A DNA stretch of 64,000 bases from Ferribacterium limneticum (GCF_020510625.1 NZ_CP075191.1:33501-97500); one strand, 5' to 3'. Positions 22,127 through 35,824 are shown, counted from the first letter of the stretch. The notes: generated by a model from the letters alone, not told the origin. Program-made: numbers and translations.

Positions 22127-23140
22127 TCAGAGGAAGATCGGCTCCGGCGTCAGATCAACGCCGAATTTTTCCCGCACGGCGGCCTGCACGGCCGCCATGG
22201 TTCGCTGCACATCGGCGCCCGTTGCGCCGCCATGATTGACCAGCACCAGCGCCTGCTTTTCGTACATGCCGACCGGGCCGAGCGCCTTGCCCTTCCAGCC
22301 GGCCTGTTCGATCAGCCAGCCGGCAGCCAGTTTGACCCGGCCATCGGGCTGCGGGTAGCGGGGGAGTGTCGGGTAATCGGTAGCCAGGGCTTCGGCCTGC
22401 GTGGCTTCAACGACCGGATTGTGGAAGAAACTACCGGCATTCGGCGTCACAGCCGGGTCGGGCAGCTTTCGCTGGCGAACGGCGATGACCGCCGCGGCAA
22501 TGTCGCGGGCGCTGGGTGTGGCGATTTGGTGTGCCGCCAGTTCCTGTGCGACGTCGGCGTAACGCATGTTCGGCTGCCAGGCTTTGGGTAGTCGGAAAAC
22601 CACCGAGGTGATGGCGATCCGGCCATTCAAATGCCAGCCTTGCTGCTTGAACAGGCTGTCGCGGTAGGCGAACCGGCAATCGTCCCGATCGATGGTCAGA
22701 ACGGCCTTCTTCTCAAAATCCCAGGCGGTGACCGAATGCAGGCAATCAGCGACTTCCAGCCCGTAGGCGCCAATGTTCTGGATCGGCGCGGCGCCAACCG
22801 TGCCGGGAATCAGGCTCAGGTTCTCCAGTCCCGGCCAGCCCCGGCTTAATGTCCATTGCACGAAGTCATGCCAGTTTTCGCCGGCGCCGGCTTCGATGAA
22901 CCATGCCTCGGCATCTTCCTTGAGCAGTCGTTTGCCGGGGATAGCCATGTGCAGCAGCAGGCCATCGAAGTCGCCGGTCAGCACCAGATTGCTGCCGCCG
23001 CCCAGGATGAAGCGCTTTTCCCCGGCCAGTTCGGGTGCGGTCAATTGCCCGGGAGCGGTGATTTTTTGGTAGCGCGCTGCCCGACCGGGGAGGGCGAGGG
23101 TATTGAACGGGGTGAGGTCGACCTTGGTGCTGGGATTCAT
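22127..23140 (-). CDS. murB: UDP-N-acetylenolpyruvoylglucosamine reductase
   Basis: 337 residues, type I MurB length. FAD-binding motif [18 protein letters not shown], and the catalytic serine motif GSFFHNPVV are present, with a conserved C-terminal glutamate region (LTPEPIFL). It reduces UDP-GlcNAc-enolpyruvate to UDP-MurNAc with NADPH. I start at the ATG 23140 because family members begin here; 39 further in-frame upstream codons lack family similarity. Confidence 0.95.
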   Translation of the reverse strand: MNPSTKVDLTPFNTLALPGRAARYQKITAPGQLTAPELAGEKRFILGGGSNLVLTGDFDGLLLHMAIPGKRLLKEDAEAWFIEAGAGENWHDFVQWTLSRGWPGLENLSLIPGTVGAAPIQNIGAYGLEVADCLHSVTAWDFEKKAVLTIDRDDCRFAYRDSLFKQQGWHLNGRIAITSVVFRLPKAWQPNMRYADVAQELAAHQIATPSARDIAAAVIAVRQRKLPDPAVTPNAGSFFHNPVVEATQAEALATDYPTLPRYPQPDGRVKLAAGWLIEQAGWKGKALGPVGMYEKQALVLVNHGGATGADVQRTMAAVQAAVREKFGVDLTPEPIFL

Positions 23141-23307
23141 AGGCAGGATTTTCGTCGATTTTTGCTCTGCTTTGGGCTTGCTTGTTGGTTGATGGCGGCC
23201 AGAGGCAGCGAAGGGTGCTTGACCCGGGCAGCAGCCCGGGAGTACAACATGATCCATACGTGGCGACCGATTTTCGGCGCCCCGGACAACACCATGGCGA
23301 CACGATA

Positions 23308-25026
23308 ATGAAGCCGGCTGACCGACATCTCTGGCAGCGATTCTGGGCCATAGCCTCGCCGTTCTGGCGTCAGGATGAACGCCTGAAAGCCTGGGGACTG
23401 CTGGCGCTGCTGATCTTGCTGCTGTTGGGGCAGACCAAGTTTGCCGTGATGTTCAACGAACAAACCGGAGAGTTCACCTCCGCACTTGCCGCCCGGGACG
23501 AAGAGCGCTTCTGGAATTCGATCAAGTTCTGTCTGGGGCTGCTGGTCGCCGCCGTGCCGATCTACACCCTGTATTACTTCGTGCGCGATACCCTGGGCAT
23601 CCACTGGCGGCGCTGGCTGACCCACCACTTTCTGGAAAGCTATTTCAGCCACCGGCATTTCTACGAGTTGAATGCCAACGCCGGGATCGATAACCCGGAC
23701 CAGCGGGTGGCCGAAGACATCAATACCTTCACCCAGCGCTCGCTGTATTTCCTGCTCATTTTCATCGGCTCCATCCTGCAACTCGCCGCCTTCAGCAGTG
23801 TGCTGTGGTCGATTTCTCACGAGCTGGTCTATTTCCTGATTTTCTATGCGACAGGCGGAACGCTGATCACCATCTTCGTCTTCGGCAGCCGGCTGATGAA
23901 TCTGAATTTTCACCAGCTACGGCGCGAGGCAGATTTTCGTTTCAGCCTGGTCCGTGTCCGTGAAAATGCCGAGTCGATTGCCCTGTACCGTGGTGAAGCC
24001 CAGGAGCTGCAACAGGTCAGGCAGCGTTTTGCCGCAGCCTTCAAGAATTTCAAGCGCCTGATCCGCAGCCAGATGGGGCTCAATTTCTTCCAGCACGCCT
24101 ATGGCCTGATGACCATCGTGCTGCCCAGCGCCATCATCGCTTCACGGGTGCTTTCCGGTGAGCTTGAGGTTGGCCGGGCGATCCAGGCGGCTGGTGCTTT
24201 CGCGGCGATTCTCAGTGCCTTTTCGTTGATCGTCGAAAACTTCGAGAGCCTGAGCCGCTTCGCGGCCGGCATCGAGCGCCTCGATGCGCTGGCCCGCTTC
24301 CTGCCCGGCCATCCAGCCGGCTTTGCCCGCAAGGAAAGCACCATTCTGTCGGTGGATGCGCCCCATCTGACCCTGGAAAACCTGACGCTGCAGACGCCGA
24401 ATTACGAGCGGACACTGATCCGTGATCTGTCGCTGGCGGTCAAGCCGGGCGCGGGACTGATGATTGTCGGCGAAAGCGGCAGCGGAAAGAGTTCGCTGCT
24501 GCGCGCCATCGCCGGCATCTGGTACGCCGGCAGCGGCACCATCTACCGGCCGCAGCCGAACGACATCCTGTTCCTGCCCCAGCAGCCCTACATGCTGCTC
24601 GGCACCCTGCGCAGCCAGCTGCTTTACCCGCACAAGGAACGCTCGATTGCCGATGCACAACTGCTGAAAGTACTGGAAAAGGTCAACCTGCCCGATCTGG
24701 CCAATCGTTTTGGCGGACTGGATGTCGAAATGGACTGGCAGAAGGTGCTGTCCGTCGGCGAGCAGCAGCGCCTGGCTTTTGCCCGCATCCTGATCACCAA
24801 GCCCCGCTTCGCCATCCTCGACGAAGCGACCAGCGCGCTGGACAACGCCAACGAGGATGCCCTCTATCGGCTGCTGCAGGAAATGAACACGACCCTGGTC
24901 AGCGTCACCCATCGTCCGGCCATTCTCAAGTACCACCAGCAGGTACTGGAGCTGACCGGCAATAGCGCCTGGTTGTCTTATCCGGCCGCTGACTATTGCT
25001 TCAAGGCTGAGCGCGACGAGCCTTAG
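23308..25026 (+). CDS. YddA/SbmA-BacA-type ABC transporter with fused ATPase
   Basis: 572 residues: an ABC_membrane_2 domain with about six helices (1-330) fused to an ATPase with Walker [10 protein letters not shown], signature [13 protein letters not shown] and Walker [13 protein letters not shown]. This is the architecture of YddA and of peroxisomal ABCD-type half-transporters. The start at 23308 gives the usual N-terminus; the frame is open 42 codons further but would overlap the murB promoter region. Substrate unknown; related proteins move fatty acyl compounds, cobalamin or peptides. Confidence 0.9.
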   Translation: MKPADRHLWQRFWAIASPFWRQDERLKAWGLLALLILLLLGQTKFAVMFNEQTGEFTSALAARDEERFWNSIKFCLGLLVAAVPIYTLYYFVRDTLGIHWRRWLTHHFLESYFSHRHFYELNANAGIDNPDQRVAEDINTFTQRSLYFLLIFIGSILQLAAFSSVLWSISHELVYFLIFYATGGTLITIFVFGSRLMNLNFHQLRREADFRFSLVRVRENAESIALYRGEAQELQQVRQRFAAAFKNFKRLIRSQMGLNFFQHAYGLMTIVLPSAIIASRVLSGELEVGRAIQAAGAFAAILSAFSLIVENFESLSRFAAGIERLDALARFLPGHPAGFARKESTILSVDAPHLTLENLTLQTPNYERTLIRDLSLAVKPGAGLMIVGESGSGKSSLLRAIAGIWYAGSGTIYRPQPNDILFLPQQPYMLLGTLRSQLLYPHKERSIADAQLLKVLEKVNLPDLANRFGGLDVEMDWQKVLSVGEQQRLAFARILITKPRFAILDEATSALDNANEDALYRLLQEMNTTLVSVTHRPAILKYHQQVLELTGNSAWLSYPAADYCFKAERDEP

Positions 25027-25044
25027 CCCGGCGCGCTCCATCCA

Positions 25045-28707
<3,663 letters not shown>

Positions 28708-28792
28708 GGATCACCTCGGCAAAGCGAAATTGCACCGGGGACGCCGCAAATGACAAACGGCGTCGCAAACCGGCTTGATATTTCAGGGTTTG

Positions 28793-28872
28793 CGAGCGCC
28801 GTTGAACATTGCCGAGCCTGGCCCCGTGTATCCATGAAAAAGCATGGAGAGGGTCGCAGCGCTCCTCGGCAG
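28793..28872 (-). promoter_or_regulatory. S-adenosylhomocysteine (SAH) riboswitch aptamer in the metH leader
   Basis: Read on the - strand, the leader contains the conserved SAH aptamer blocks: GCCGAGGAGCGCTGCGAC, then a variable hairpin (TCCATG-CTTTTT-CATGGA), then CAGGCTCGG and AACGGCGCTC. P1 pairs GCCGAG with CTCGGC, and GAGCGC pairs with GCGCTC. This matches the Rfam SAH riboswitch, known upstream of ahcY and metH in beta- and gammaproteobacteria, where SAH binding raises expression. Two hairpins follow (stems 28765-28771/28787-28793 and 28740-28746/28758-28764), then the ribosome site repeats GCCGAGG. Confidence 0.93.
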
Positions 28873-28922
28873 AAGCGTTAGTTTACCGGGGGCGGGTCAG
28901 GCTGCCAAGGGCATTGATTTAT

Positions 28923-29417
28923 TTAGCCTTTCACCGCGACGCGCTTGGAGGTCTTCTTGACGCCGCCGTGGCCGGTGTCGAAATGCACCATGAAGTAGGT
29001 TTCGTCCATCGGTGGCATGCCCTCGATGCGCCATTCCCAGACCTCCTCGCGCAAGTTGTCGAAGACGACTTTCGAACCCGGCGCGCCGAGCAGGCGGCGG
29101 ATGTCGTCCTTGCTCATGCCTTCGCGGACCTTGGCGTAGTTGGTGTCATTCAGGACCTGTTCGAGCTTGCTGACGACATGATCCTGGCCGAAAGTGATCA
29201 TGTAGCAGCTGCTGCCGTTCGGCTGGCGGGCGTATTCCCAGGTTGCCGTGCCGTCATCGTTCCAGTGGATGAAGCCGGGTTCGCCCATGCGGCTACGCAC
29301 TTCGGCCTGGGTCGTGATCCCGGGTTTGATTTCCTGCAGGTTGAAATAGTCGCAGGCGGGCAGGGCAGCGGCCACGATGGCGGTGGCAGCGGTGGAAATC
29401 CAGGCGGGTAGTTTCAT
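28923..29417 (-). CDS. Outer-membrane lipoprotein with SmpA/OmlA (BamE-like) domains
   Basis: 164 residues with a signal segment ending in a lipobox-like LPAC. Two BamE-like units are visible in tandem: IKPGITTQAEVRSRMGEP and VREGMSKDDIRRLLGAP, each followed by W/Y-rich strands. A single unit is normal for BamE, so this is a duplicated form. The start at 29417 puts the signal peptide at the N-terminus. Likely anchored in the outer membrane; direct role in the Bam complex is uncertain. Confidence 0.8.
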   Translation of the reverse strand: MKLPAWISTAATAIVAAALPACDYFNLQEIKPGITTQAEVRSRMGEPGFIHWNDDGTATWEYARQPNGSSCYMITFGQDHVVSKLEQVLNDTNYAKVREGMSKDDIRRLLGAPGSKVVFDNLREEVWEWRIEGMPPMDETYFMVHFDTGHGGVKKTSKRVAVKG

Positions 29418-29500
29418 GCGGGCTCCAAGGCGAGGCGGCAAGGCAGTTTACGCTTTCCCAAGCTTGCTTTCATAATATCGGACTCCTCTAATTTTCGGAT

Positions 29501-29899
29501 ATGCCGATGCAGCACCTCGATCCCCTTGCCGCACACGCTTTCCTGCAGCATGAGCCGCAAGCCGTGTTGGTCGATTGCCGGACGGAAATCGAGCATATGT
29601 ACGTCGGTCACCCGGCCGGCGCCGAGCATGTCGCGTGGCAGGAGGGGCCGGACTGGGAAATCGATCCGGAATTCGCCGACAAGGTGAGGCGTCTGGTGAG
29701 CGCCGACCTGGCGCGGCCGGTGCTGCTTATTTGTCGCAGTGGTCATCGCTCGCTGCATGCCGCAGAAGCGCTTGAGGCAGCGGGTTTTACCAATGTGATC
29801 AACGTGCTTGAAGGCTTCGAAGGGCCGCTTGATGATGATTATCATCGTGGCACACTGGGTGGCTGGCGCTTCCGCGGCCTACCTTGGTACCAGTCGTAG
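29501..29899 (+). CDS. Rhodanese-like sulfurtransferase
   Basis: 132 residues, single rhodanese domain. The active-site loop is LLICRSGHRS with the catalytic cysteine, and the substrate-side motif is VLVDCRTEIEHMYVGHPAGA. The C-terminal GWRFRGLPWYQS is typical of a group of short proteobacterial rhodaneses. Its 3' end overlaps the converging bcr-like gene by 21 bases. Physiological sulfur acceptor unknown. Confidence 0.88.
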   Translation: MPMQHLDPLAAHAFLQHEPQAVLVDCRTEIEHMYVGHPAGAEHVAWQEGPDWEIDPEFADKVRRLVSADLARPVLLICRSGHRSLHAAEALEAAGFTNVINVLEGFEGPLDDDYHRGTLGGWRFRGLPWYQS

Positions 29900-31081
29900 C
29901 CGCTGGTGAAGCAGGGCGGCGAGGCCGCCGATCAACATCAATCCGGCCATGCCGAGTGAGAGCGTCAGCGTCGAACCCCACAGGGCCGGGGCGATCAGTG
30001 CTGCAACCAGCCCATTGAAGCTCGACTGGAAGAAGGTCTGGCAGGAGGCGGCCAGGCCGCGCTGGGCCGGGAATGGATCGAGCGCGAAAATGGTCAGACA
30101 GGGCATGGCCAGCGACATGCCCATGGTGTAAACAAAGATTGGCATCACATTCCAAGGCAGGCCGGGCGGCAAGGTCATATTCACGCCCAGGTTGATGGCT
30201 GCCGCCGTACCCATGATGGCATAGCCCAGCGCGATGGTTCGCGACAGCGAGAATTTGCCGGCCATTCGCCCCGACAGCCATGAGCCACAGACCAGGCCGC
30301 TCATCGCCGGCCCGAACAGCCAGAGGAAGCCGGTTTCGGCGACGCCGAGATGCTGCATCAGGAAGACCGGGGCCGACAGGATGTACAGGAAAAAGCCGCC
30401 AAAGTTCATCGACAGCGCGGCGCAGGCGAGCAGGAAGGGCGGCGAGGTCAGTACTTTCCAGTAGGTTTTTCCGAGGTAGCCCGGGCGCAACGACTGGCGT
30501 TTTTCCGGGGTCAGGGTTTCCGGCAGCAGCTTCCAGCAGGCGAACCACAGTGCTACGGTCGATAGCACCAGAAAAGCAAATACCGAACGCCAGCCGAATA
30601 GCGTTTGCAGCCAGCCGCCGATGACCGGTGCGACGGCCGGGGCCAGGGCGAACATCATGGTGATCTGTGACATCAGGCGCTGGGCCGCCGCGCCGTCGAA
30701 CAGGTCGCGAACGATGGCCCGGCTGAGCACGATGCCGGCCCCCGCCGTGATGCCCTGCATGGCGCGCCAGAACCACAGTTGCTCGATGCTGGTCGCGATC
30801 ATGCATCCCGCCGAGGCGATGGCGAACAAACCGAGCGCCACCAGGACGACCTTGCGCCGCCCGAAACGGTCGGCAATCGCCCCATGCCAGAGCGTCATCA
30901 GGGCAAATGAAAATAGGTAAACGGAGAGTGTCTGCTGGACCTGAAGCGGGCTGGCGTTCAGCTTTTCGCCGATTTCATGGAAGGACGGCAGGTAGGTGTC
31001 GATCGAAAACGGGCCGATTGCCGACATCGATGCAAGCAGCAGGGCGATGCCGCGCGTATCGCGCCGGCTGCTTTCAGCCAC
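29879..31081 (-). CDS. Bcr/CflA family multidrug MFS exporter
   Basis: 400 residues with twelve hydrophobic segments. Bcr-type features are the N-terminal GPFSIDTYLPSF and the loop WHGAIADRFGRRKVVL. The start is the GTG at 31081, which overlaps the comM stop by 8 bases; the upstream extension would lie entirely inside comM. Third gene of ubiK-comM-bcr. Drug/H+ antiport is the family role; substrate not predictable. Confidence 0.88.
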   Translation of the reverse strand: MAESSRRDTRGIALLLASMSAIGPFSIDTYLPSFHEIGEKLNASPLQVQQTLSVYLFSFALMTLWHGAIADRFGRRKVVLVALGLFAIASAGCMIATSIEQLWFWRAMQGITAGAGIVLSRAIVRDLFDGAAAQRLMSQITMMFALAPAVAPVIGGWLQTLFGWRSVFAFLVLSTVALWFACWKLLPETLTPEKRQSLRPGYLGKTYWKVLTSPPFLLACAALSMNFGGFFLYILSAPVFLMQHLGVAETGFLWLFGPAMSGLVCGSWLSGRMAGKFSLSRTIALGYAIMGTAAAINLGVNMTLPPGLPWNVMPIFVYTMGMSLAMPCLTIFALDPFPAQRGLAASCQTFFQSSFNGLVAALIAPALWGSTLTLSLGMAGLMLIGGLAALLHQRLRLVPR

Positions 31082-32570
31082 GGGCGAAGCGCCGGTACTG
31101 GATGGCTTCGGCGATGTGGGGCGCGCGGATGTCGTCGCTGCCGGCCAGATCGGCAATGGTCCGGGCGACTTTCAGGATGCGATGCCAGGCGCGGGCCGAC
31201 AGATCGAGCTGCGTTGTCGCCTGCTGCAACAGCTTGCTGCCGGTTTCGTCGGGCTGGCAGCTGGCATCGACTTCCTTGGTGCTCAGGCGGGCATTCGGCT
31301 TGTGCTGGCGAGCCTGTTGCCGGGCCTGGGCCTGTTCGACACGGGCGCGGACGGTCTCAGACGATTCACCATCGGCCTTGCCGGCGAGGGCGTCGGACGG
31401 TAGCGCCGGGACTTCGATGATCAGGTCGATGCGATCGAGGAAGGGCCCGGACAGTTTGCCGCGATAGCGGGCGATCTGGTCCGGTGTGCACCGGCATTTG
31501 TTATTGCCGTGTCCCAAAAATCCGCAAGGGCAGGGATTCATTGCGGCAATCAATTGGAATTCGGCCGGAAACTCGGCATGGCGAGCTGCCCGGGCAATAT
31601 GGATACGGCCAGATTCGAGCGGCTCGCGCAGCGTTTCGAGTACCTTGCGATCGAATTCGGGCAGTTCATCGAGGAAAAGGATGCCCTGATGGGCCAAACT
31701 GATTTCGCCGGGTCGAGGCGGATTACCGCCGCCAACGAGGGCCACTGCCGAAGCGGTGTGGTGCGGTTGACGGTAAGGGCGAACGCCGAAGGTTTCTGGT
31801 CGAAATTGCCCGACCAGCGACAGGACAGCCGCCGAGGCCTTGGCCGCCTCGCCTTCGAGGGCGGGCATCAGGCCGGGCAAGCGGGCGGCGAGCATCGATT
31901 TGCCCGAACCGGGCGGGCCGACCATTAGTAAGGAGTGGTTGCCGGCCGCGGCGATTTCCAGCGCCCGCTTGGCCTGGGTCTGGCCGCGAACCTCGGCGAG
32001 GTCGGGAAATTTCGGCCAGTTTTCAGTATTGACCGAGGCAATCGCTGGCGGCAGTGCCTCGCGATCAGCCAGATGGGCACAGACATCAAGCAGCGAACGG
32101 GCTGACAGAATGTGAGTCGAGCCGGTCAGCGCGGCTTCCTGGGCGCTGGCTTCGGGCAGGATGAAGGCCTTGCCGTTGTCGCTGGTTTGCAGTGCCATGG
32201 CCAGCGCACCGCGAATCGGGCGCAGTTCGCCCGAAAGCGAGAGTTCCCCGGCAAATTCGTAGTCGGCCAGCGGTGGCGTCGGAATCTGGCCGCTGGCGGC
32301 GAGAATGCCGAGCGCGATCGGCAGATCGAAGCGGCCGGACTCCTTGGGCAGATCGGCCGGCGCCAGATTGACGGTGATCCGCTTGCTGGGAAATTCAAAG
32401 CCGGAATTGATGATGGCCGCGCGGACGCGGTCACGCGCTTCCTTGACTTCCGTGTCAGGCAAGCCAACCAGTGTGAAACTGGGCAAGCCGCTGGCGAGGT
32501 GCGCCTCGACAATGACCGGTGGCGCGTTCAGGCCATCCAGCCCACGGCTGTGTGCGATGGCCAGCGCCAT
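31074..32570 (-). CDS. comM: ComM/YifB family Mg-chelatase-like AAA+ helicase
   Basis: 498 residues. N-terminal ChlI-like (Lon-protease-fold) domain, Walker A GPPGSGKSMLAARLPGL, Walker B region GILFLDELPEF and a C-terminal Mg_chelatase_C domain. The segment PCPCGFLGHGNNKCRC has the cysteine pattern of this family. ComM promotes branch migration during natural transformation in other proteobacteria. Follows ubiK by 6 bases. Confidence 0.93.
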   Translation of the reverse strand: MALAIAHSRGLDGLNAPPVIVEAHLASGLPSFTLVGLPDTEVKEARDRVRAAIINSGFEFPSKRITVNLAPADLPKESGRFDLPIALGILAASGQIPTPPLADYEFAGELSLSGELRPIRGALAMALQTSDNGKAFILPEASAQEAALTGSTHILSARSLLDVCAHLADREALPPAIASVNTENWPKFPDLAEVRGQTQAKRALEIAAAGNHSLLMVGPPGSGKSMLAARLPGLMPALEGEAAKASAAVLSLVGQFRPETFGVRPYRQPHHTASAVALVGGGNPPRPGEISLAHQGILFLDELPEFDRKVLETLREPLESGRIHIARAARHAEFPAEFQLIAAMNPCPCGFLGHGNNKCRCTPDQIARYRGKLSGPFLDRIDLIIEVPALPSDALAGKADGESSETVRARVEQAQARQQARQHKPNARLSTKEVDASCQPDETGSKLLQQATTQLDLSARAWHRILKVARTIADLAGSDDIRAPHIAEAIQYRRFARG

Positions 32571-32576
32571 ATTGGG

Positions 32577-32819
32577 TTACTGGCCCGAGCGGGCCTTTTC
32601 CAGTGCGTCGACGCGGGCTTCCAGGGCCTGCAGCTTTTCGCGGGTGCGAGCGAGTACTTGCGCCTGAACGTCGAATTCTTCGCGCGTCACCAGATCGAGC
32701 TTGGCGAAAAGGCCGCCCATCATGGCCTTGGCATTTTTTTCGATGTCCTTGGCCGGTGAGTTGGCAAACAGGGCGCTCATCTTGGCGCCGAATTCTTCCA
32801 GTGTCTTGGGGTCTAGCAT
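32577..32819 (-). CDS. ubiK: Ubiquinone biosynthesis accessory factor UbiK (BMFP/YqiC family)
   Basis: 80 residues, mostly helical: amphipathic N-terminus and a C-terminal coiled coil (LARTREKLQALEARVDALE). This is the typical size and layout of UbiK/YqiC, which associates with UbiJ in the soluble Ubi complex. First gene of the ubiK-comM-bcr operon; GGAGGAACCCC precedes the ATG. Confidence 0.88.
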   Translation of the reverse strand: MLDPKTLEEFGAKMSALFANSPAKDIEKNAKAMMGGLFAKLDLVTREEFDVQAQVLARTREKLQALEARVDALEKARSGQ

Positions 32820-32909
32820 GGGGTTCCTCCGTGACTTTTTAGTTTAACACAGGGCGATTTCCCGCCCTTTTGTATCATCGCTCGGCGATGGTGCGTAACC
32901 GTCTGTGAC

Positions 32910-32939
32910 CGCACGGTTTTGGTGCGCCGAATTGGTGCA
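32910..32939 (+). promoter_or_regulatory. Two overlapping NtrC-type binding sites
   Basis: TGCGCC-GAATT-GGTGCA at 32923-32939 matches the 17-bp NtrC pattern TGCACC-N5-GGTGCA with one change. A second, overlapping match CGCACG-GTTTT-GGTGCG lies at 32910-32926. They sit about 50-80 bases upstream of the sigma-54 promoter, a usual enhancer distance. Binding is inferred from sequence. Confidence 0.65.
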
Positions 32940-32989
32940 TTACCTTTGGAATAGGCGTAAATCCTTTGATTAACATCAAGAAATAGCCC

Positions 32990-33005
32990 TGGCACGCCTT
33001 CTGCT
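32990..33005 (+). promoter_or_regulatory. Sigma-54 promoter of the ammonium operon
   Basis: TGGCACG-CCTT-CTGCT matches the -24/-12 consensus TGGCACG-N4-TTGCW, with GG and GC at the right spacing. Transcription would start near 33016 and read through the outer-membrane protein gene into glnK and amtB. Together with the upstream NtrC-type sites it predicts induction under nitrogen limitation. Confidence 0.8.
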
Positions 33006-33057
33006 ATTGCTGTGTTGTAAATATTTTTCACTTGAAACCTTCTGTTGGAGAGAAACC

Positions 33058-33834
33058 ATGAAGAAATCACTGATCGCCCTAGCCCTCGTCGGCGCCTTTG
33101 CTACCCCCGTTATTGCTGAAGAAGCTGCCGCTCCGGCTCCCGCGCTGACCGGCAACATCGGCGTCGTTAGCGACTACATCTTCCGCGGCATCAGCCAAAC
33201 CCAAGGTCACCCGGCTCTGCAGGGCGGTTTTGACTACAACCACGCCAGTGGCTTGTATGTCGGTGTTTGGGGTTCCAATGTTTCTTGGGTTCAGGTTGGC
33301 GGCTACAAGGAAAACAGCAGTTTGGAAGCTGACTTCTACGGTGGCTTCAAGGGCGGTTTTGCTGGCGATTTCAGCTACGACCTCGGCGTGATCAAGTACT
33401 ACTACCCGGGTACCTCCAAGGGCGGTGTGACGCCGGACACGATGGAAGCTTATGCCGCAATCGGCTGGAAGTTCATCACCCTTAAGTACAGCCATACGAT
33501 TTCCCAGTACATGGTTGGCTGGTCTGGTCCCAATGGTGAAAACACCCGTGGTTCTAACTATATCGATCTGTCGGCAAACTACGACTTGGGCAATGGCTGG
33601 GGCGTTCAAGCCCACGTCGGTCACCAGAAGATCAAGAACTTCAGCGACGCCTCCTACACCGACTGGAAGCTGGGTGTGACGAAGGATGTTGGCTTTGGCG
33701 TGGTTGGTCTGGCTTACACCGATACCAATGCCAACACCTGTGGCGATGCCGTGCCTGCTTACTGCTGGAATGCAAACAGTCCTAAGAACGTTGCCAAGGG
33801 TACCGCACTGGTTTCCTTCACCAAGACTTTCTAA
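33058..33834 (+). CDS. TIGR02001-like outer-membrane beta-barrel protein
   Basis: 258 residues with a signal peptide (MKKSLIALALVGAFATPVIA) and alternating aromatic strands typical of a small beta barrel: DYIFRGISQTQGHPALQGGF, GLYVGVWGSN and a C-terminal LVSFTKTF ending in Phe. This matches the TIGR02001 group found beside glnK-amtB in betaproteobacteria. The ATG at 33058 follows TTGGAGAGAAACC. Its position behind a sigma-54 promoter suggests a porin-like role in nitrogen uptake, which is an inference. Confidence 0.85.
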   Translation: MKKSLIALALVGAFATPVIAEEAAAPAPALTGNIGVVSDYIFRGISQTQGHPALQGGFDYNHASGLYVGVWGSNVSWVQVGGYKENSSLEADFYGGFKGGFAGDFSYDLGVIKYYYPGTSKGGVTPDTMEAYAAIGWKFITLKYSHTISQYMVGWSGPNGENTRGSNYIDLSANYDLGNGWGVQAHVGHQKIKNFSDASYTDWKLGVTKDVGFGVVGLAYTDTNANTCGDAVPAYCWNANSPKNVAKGTALVSFTKTF

Positions 33835-33844
33835 ACAAACCTAA

Positions 33845-34258
<414 letters not shown>

Positions 34259-34268
34259 GGAGCGACCC

Positions 34269-35771
34269 ATGAAACGCTTATTCGCATTGCTGGCCTTGGT
34301 CGGTGCCGTAGGTTTCGGCGCTCCGGCCTGGGCTGAAGAAAAGGCTGCGGCACCTGAGGCTGCCGTCGCCACGATGCCGGCTGCTGCGCCGGTTGTGGCG
34401 GCGCCTGCTGCCGCACCTGCCGCTGCCGAAGCCGCCGCTCCGGCACCTGCTGCTGCTCCGGTTCCGCCGAACAAGGGTGACAACGCCTGGGTCATGATCA
34501 GCGCCGCGCTGGTCATCCTGATGTCCATCCCCGGCCTGGCGCTGTTCTACGGCGGTCTGGTCCGCACCAAGAACATGTTGTCGGTGCTGATGCAGGTTTT
34601 CGTGACCTTCTCGCTGATCTCGGTTCTCTGGGTGGTTTATGGCTATTCAGCGGCCTTCACCGAGGGCAACCAGTTCTTCGGCGTGCTCGACAAGATGTTC
34701 CTGAAGGGCGTCACAGTTGAATCCGTGGTTGCCACCTTCAGCAAGGGCGTCAATATTTCCGAACTGGCCTACGTGATCTTCCAGGGCGCTTTTGCGGCCA
34801 TCACCTGCGGCCTGATCGTCGGTGCCTTCGCTGAGCGTGCCAAGTTCGCCGCCATCCTGGTCTTCATGGTTATCTGGTTCACGCTGTCCTACATCCCGAT
34901 GGCGCACATGGTCTGGTACTGGGCGGGTCCGGATGCCTACATCGACGCTGCCGCTGGCGAAGCTGCCGGCAAGACGGCTGGCTTCCTGTTCCAGAAGGGT
35001 GCTCTCGATTTCGCAGGCGGTACCGTGGTGCACATCAACGCCGCCATCGCCGGTCTGGTCGGTGCCTACATGGTCGGCAAGCGTACCGGTCTGGGCAACG
35101 TCGCCATGGCGCCGCACTCTCTGACCTTCACGATGATCGGTGCTTCCCTGCTGTGGTTCGGCTGGTTCGGCTTCAACGCCGGTTCCGCGCTCGAAGCCTC
35201 CGGCGGTGCCGCGTTGGCCATGGTCAACACCTGGATTGCGACGGCTTGCGCCGCACTGTCCTGGATGTTCGCTGAATGGATCCTGAAGGGTAAGCCTTCC
35301 ATGCTGGGTGCTGCTTCCGGTGCGGTTGCCGGCCTGGTGGCGATCACCCCGGCGGCCGGCTTCGTCGGCGTCATGGGTGCCATCGTGATCGGCCTGCTGG
35401 CTGGCGTGGTCTGCCTGTGGGGTGTCAATGGCCTGAAGAAGATGCTTGGTGCTGATGACTCCCTCGACGTCTTCGGTGTCCATGGCGTCGGCGGCATTCT
35501 CGGTGCCCTGCTCACCGGTGTCTTCGCTGACCCGGCACTGGGCGGCACGGGTGTCTATGACTACGTGGCCAACGCTGTCGGTGCCTACGACATGACCGCT
35601 CAGGTTATCGCTCAGGCTTGGGGTGTCGGTACCGTGATCGTCTGGTCCGGTGTCGTCTCCATCGTCGCCTACAAGCTGGTGGATATCGTGATCGGTCTGC
35701 GTGTGCCGGAAGAAGAAGAGCGTGAAGGCCTCGACCTCACCTCGCACGGCGAAACCGCCTACCACCACTAA
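34269..35771 (+). CDS. amtB: Ammonium transporter AmtB
   Basis: 500 residues. A signal peptide (MKRLFALLALVGAVGFGAPA) is followed by an unusually long Ala/Pro-rich periplasmic segment (about residues 22-73), then eleven hydrophobic helices of the Amt family. The pore histidines lie in GGTVVHINAAIAG and DVFGVHGVGGILG. The ATG at 34269 follows AAGGAGCGACCC. Conducts ammonium across the inner membrane under GlnK control. Confidence 0.95.
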   Translation: MKRLFALLALVGAVGFGAPAWAEEKAAAPEAAVATMPAAAPVVAAPAAAPAAAEAAAPAPAAAPVPPNKGDNAWVMISAALVILMSIPGLALFYGGLVRTKNMLSVLMQVFVTFSLISVLWVVYGYSAAFTEGNQFFGVLDKMFLKGVTVESVVATFSKGVNISELAYVIFQGAFAAITCGLIVGAFAERAKFAAILVFMVIWFTLSYIPMAHMVWYWAGPDAYIDAAAGEAAGKTAGFLFQKGALDFAGGTVVHINAAIAGLVGAYMVGKRTGLGNVAMAPHSLTFTMIGASLLWFGWFGFNAGSALEASGGAALAMVNTWIATACAALSWMFAEWILKGKPSMLGAASGAVAGLVAITPAAGFVGVMGAIVIGLLAGVVCLWGVNGLKKMLGADDSLDVFGVHGVGGILGALLTGVFADPALGGTGVYDYVANAVGAYDMTAQVIAQAWGVGTVIVWSGVVSIVAYKLVDIVIGLRVPEEEEREGLDLTSHGETAYHH

Positions 35772-35798
35772 GCAAAAGTCCTTAGTCTCTCTCCCTTC

Positions 35799-35824
35799 GG
35801 GCACCTTCGGGTGCCCGTTTTTTT
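35799..35824 (+). terminator. Rho-independent terminator after amtB
   Basis: GGGCACC-TTCG-GGTGCCC (35799-35816), a 7-bp GC stem with a TTCG tetraloop, followed by G and seven T (35818-35824). Ends the operon. Confidence 0.92.

Noticed and set aside
29831..29850. Fur-box-like GATGATGATTATCATC
   Set aside because: It lies in the middle of the rhodanese gene, encoding LDDDYH, with no promoter nearby.
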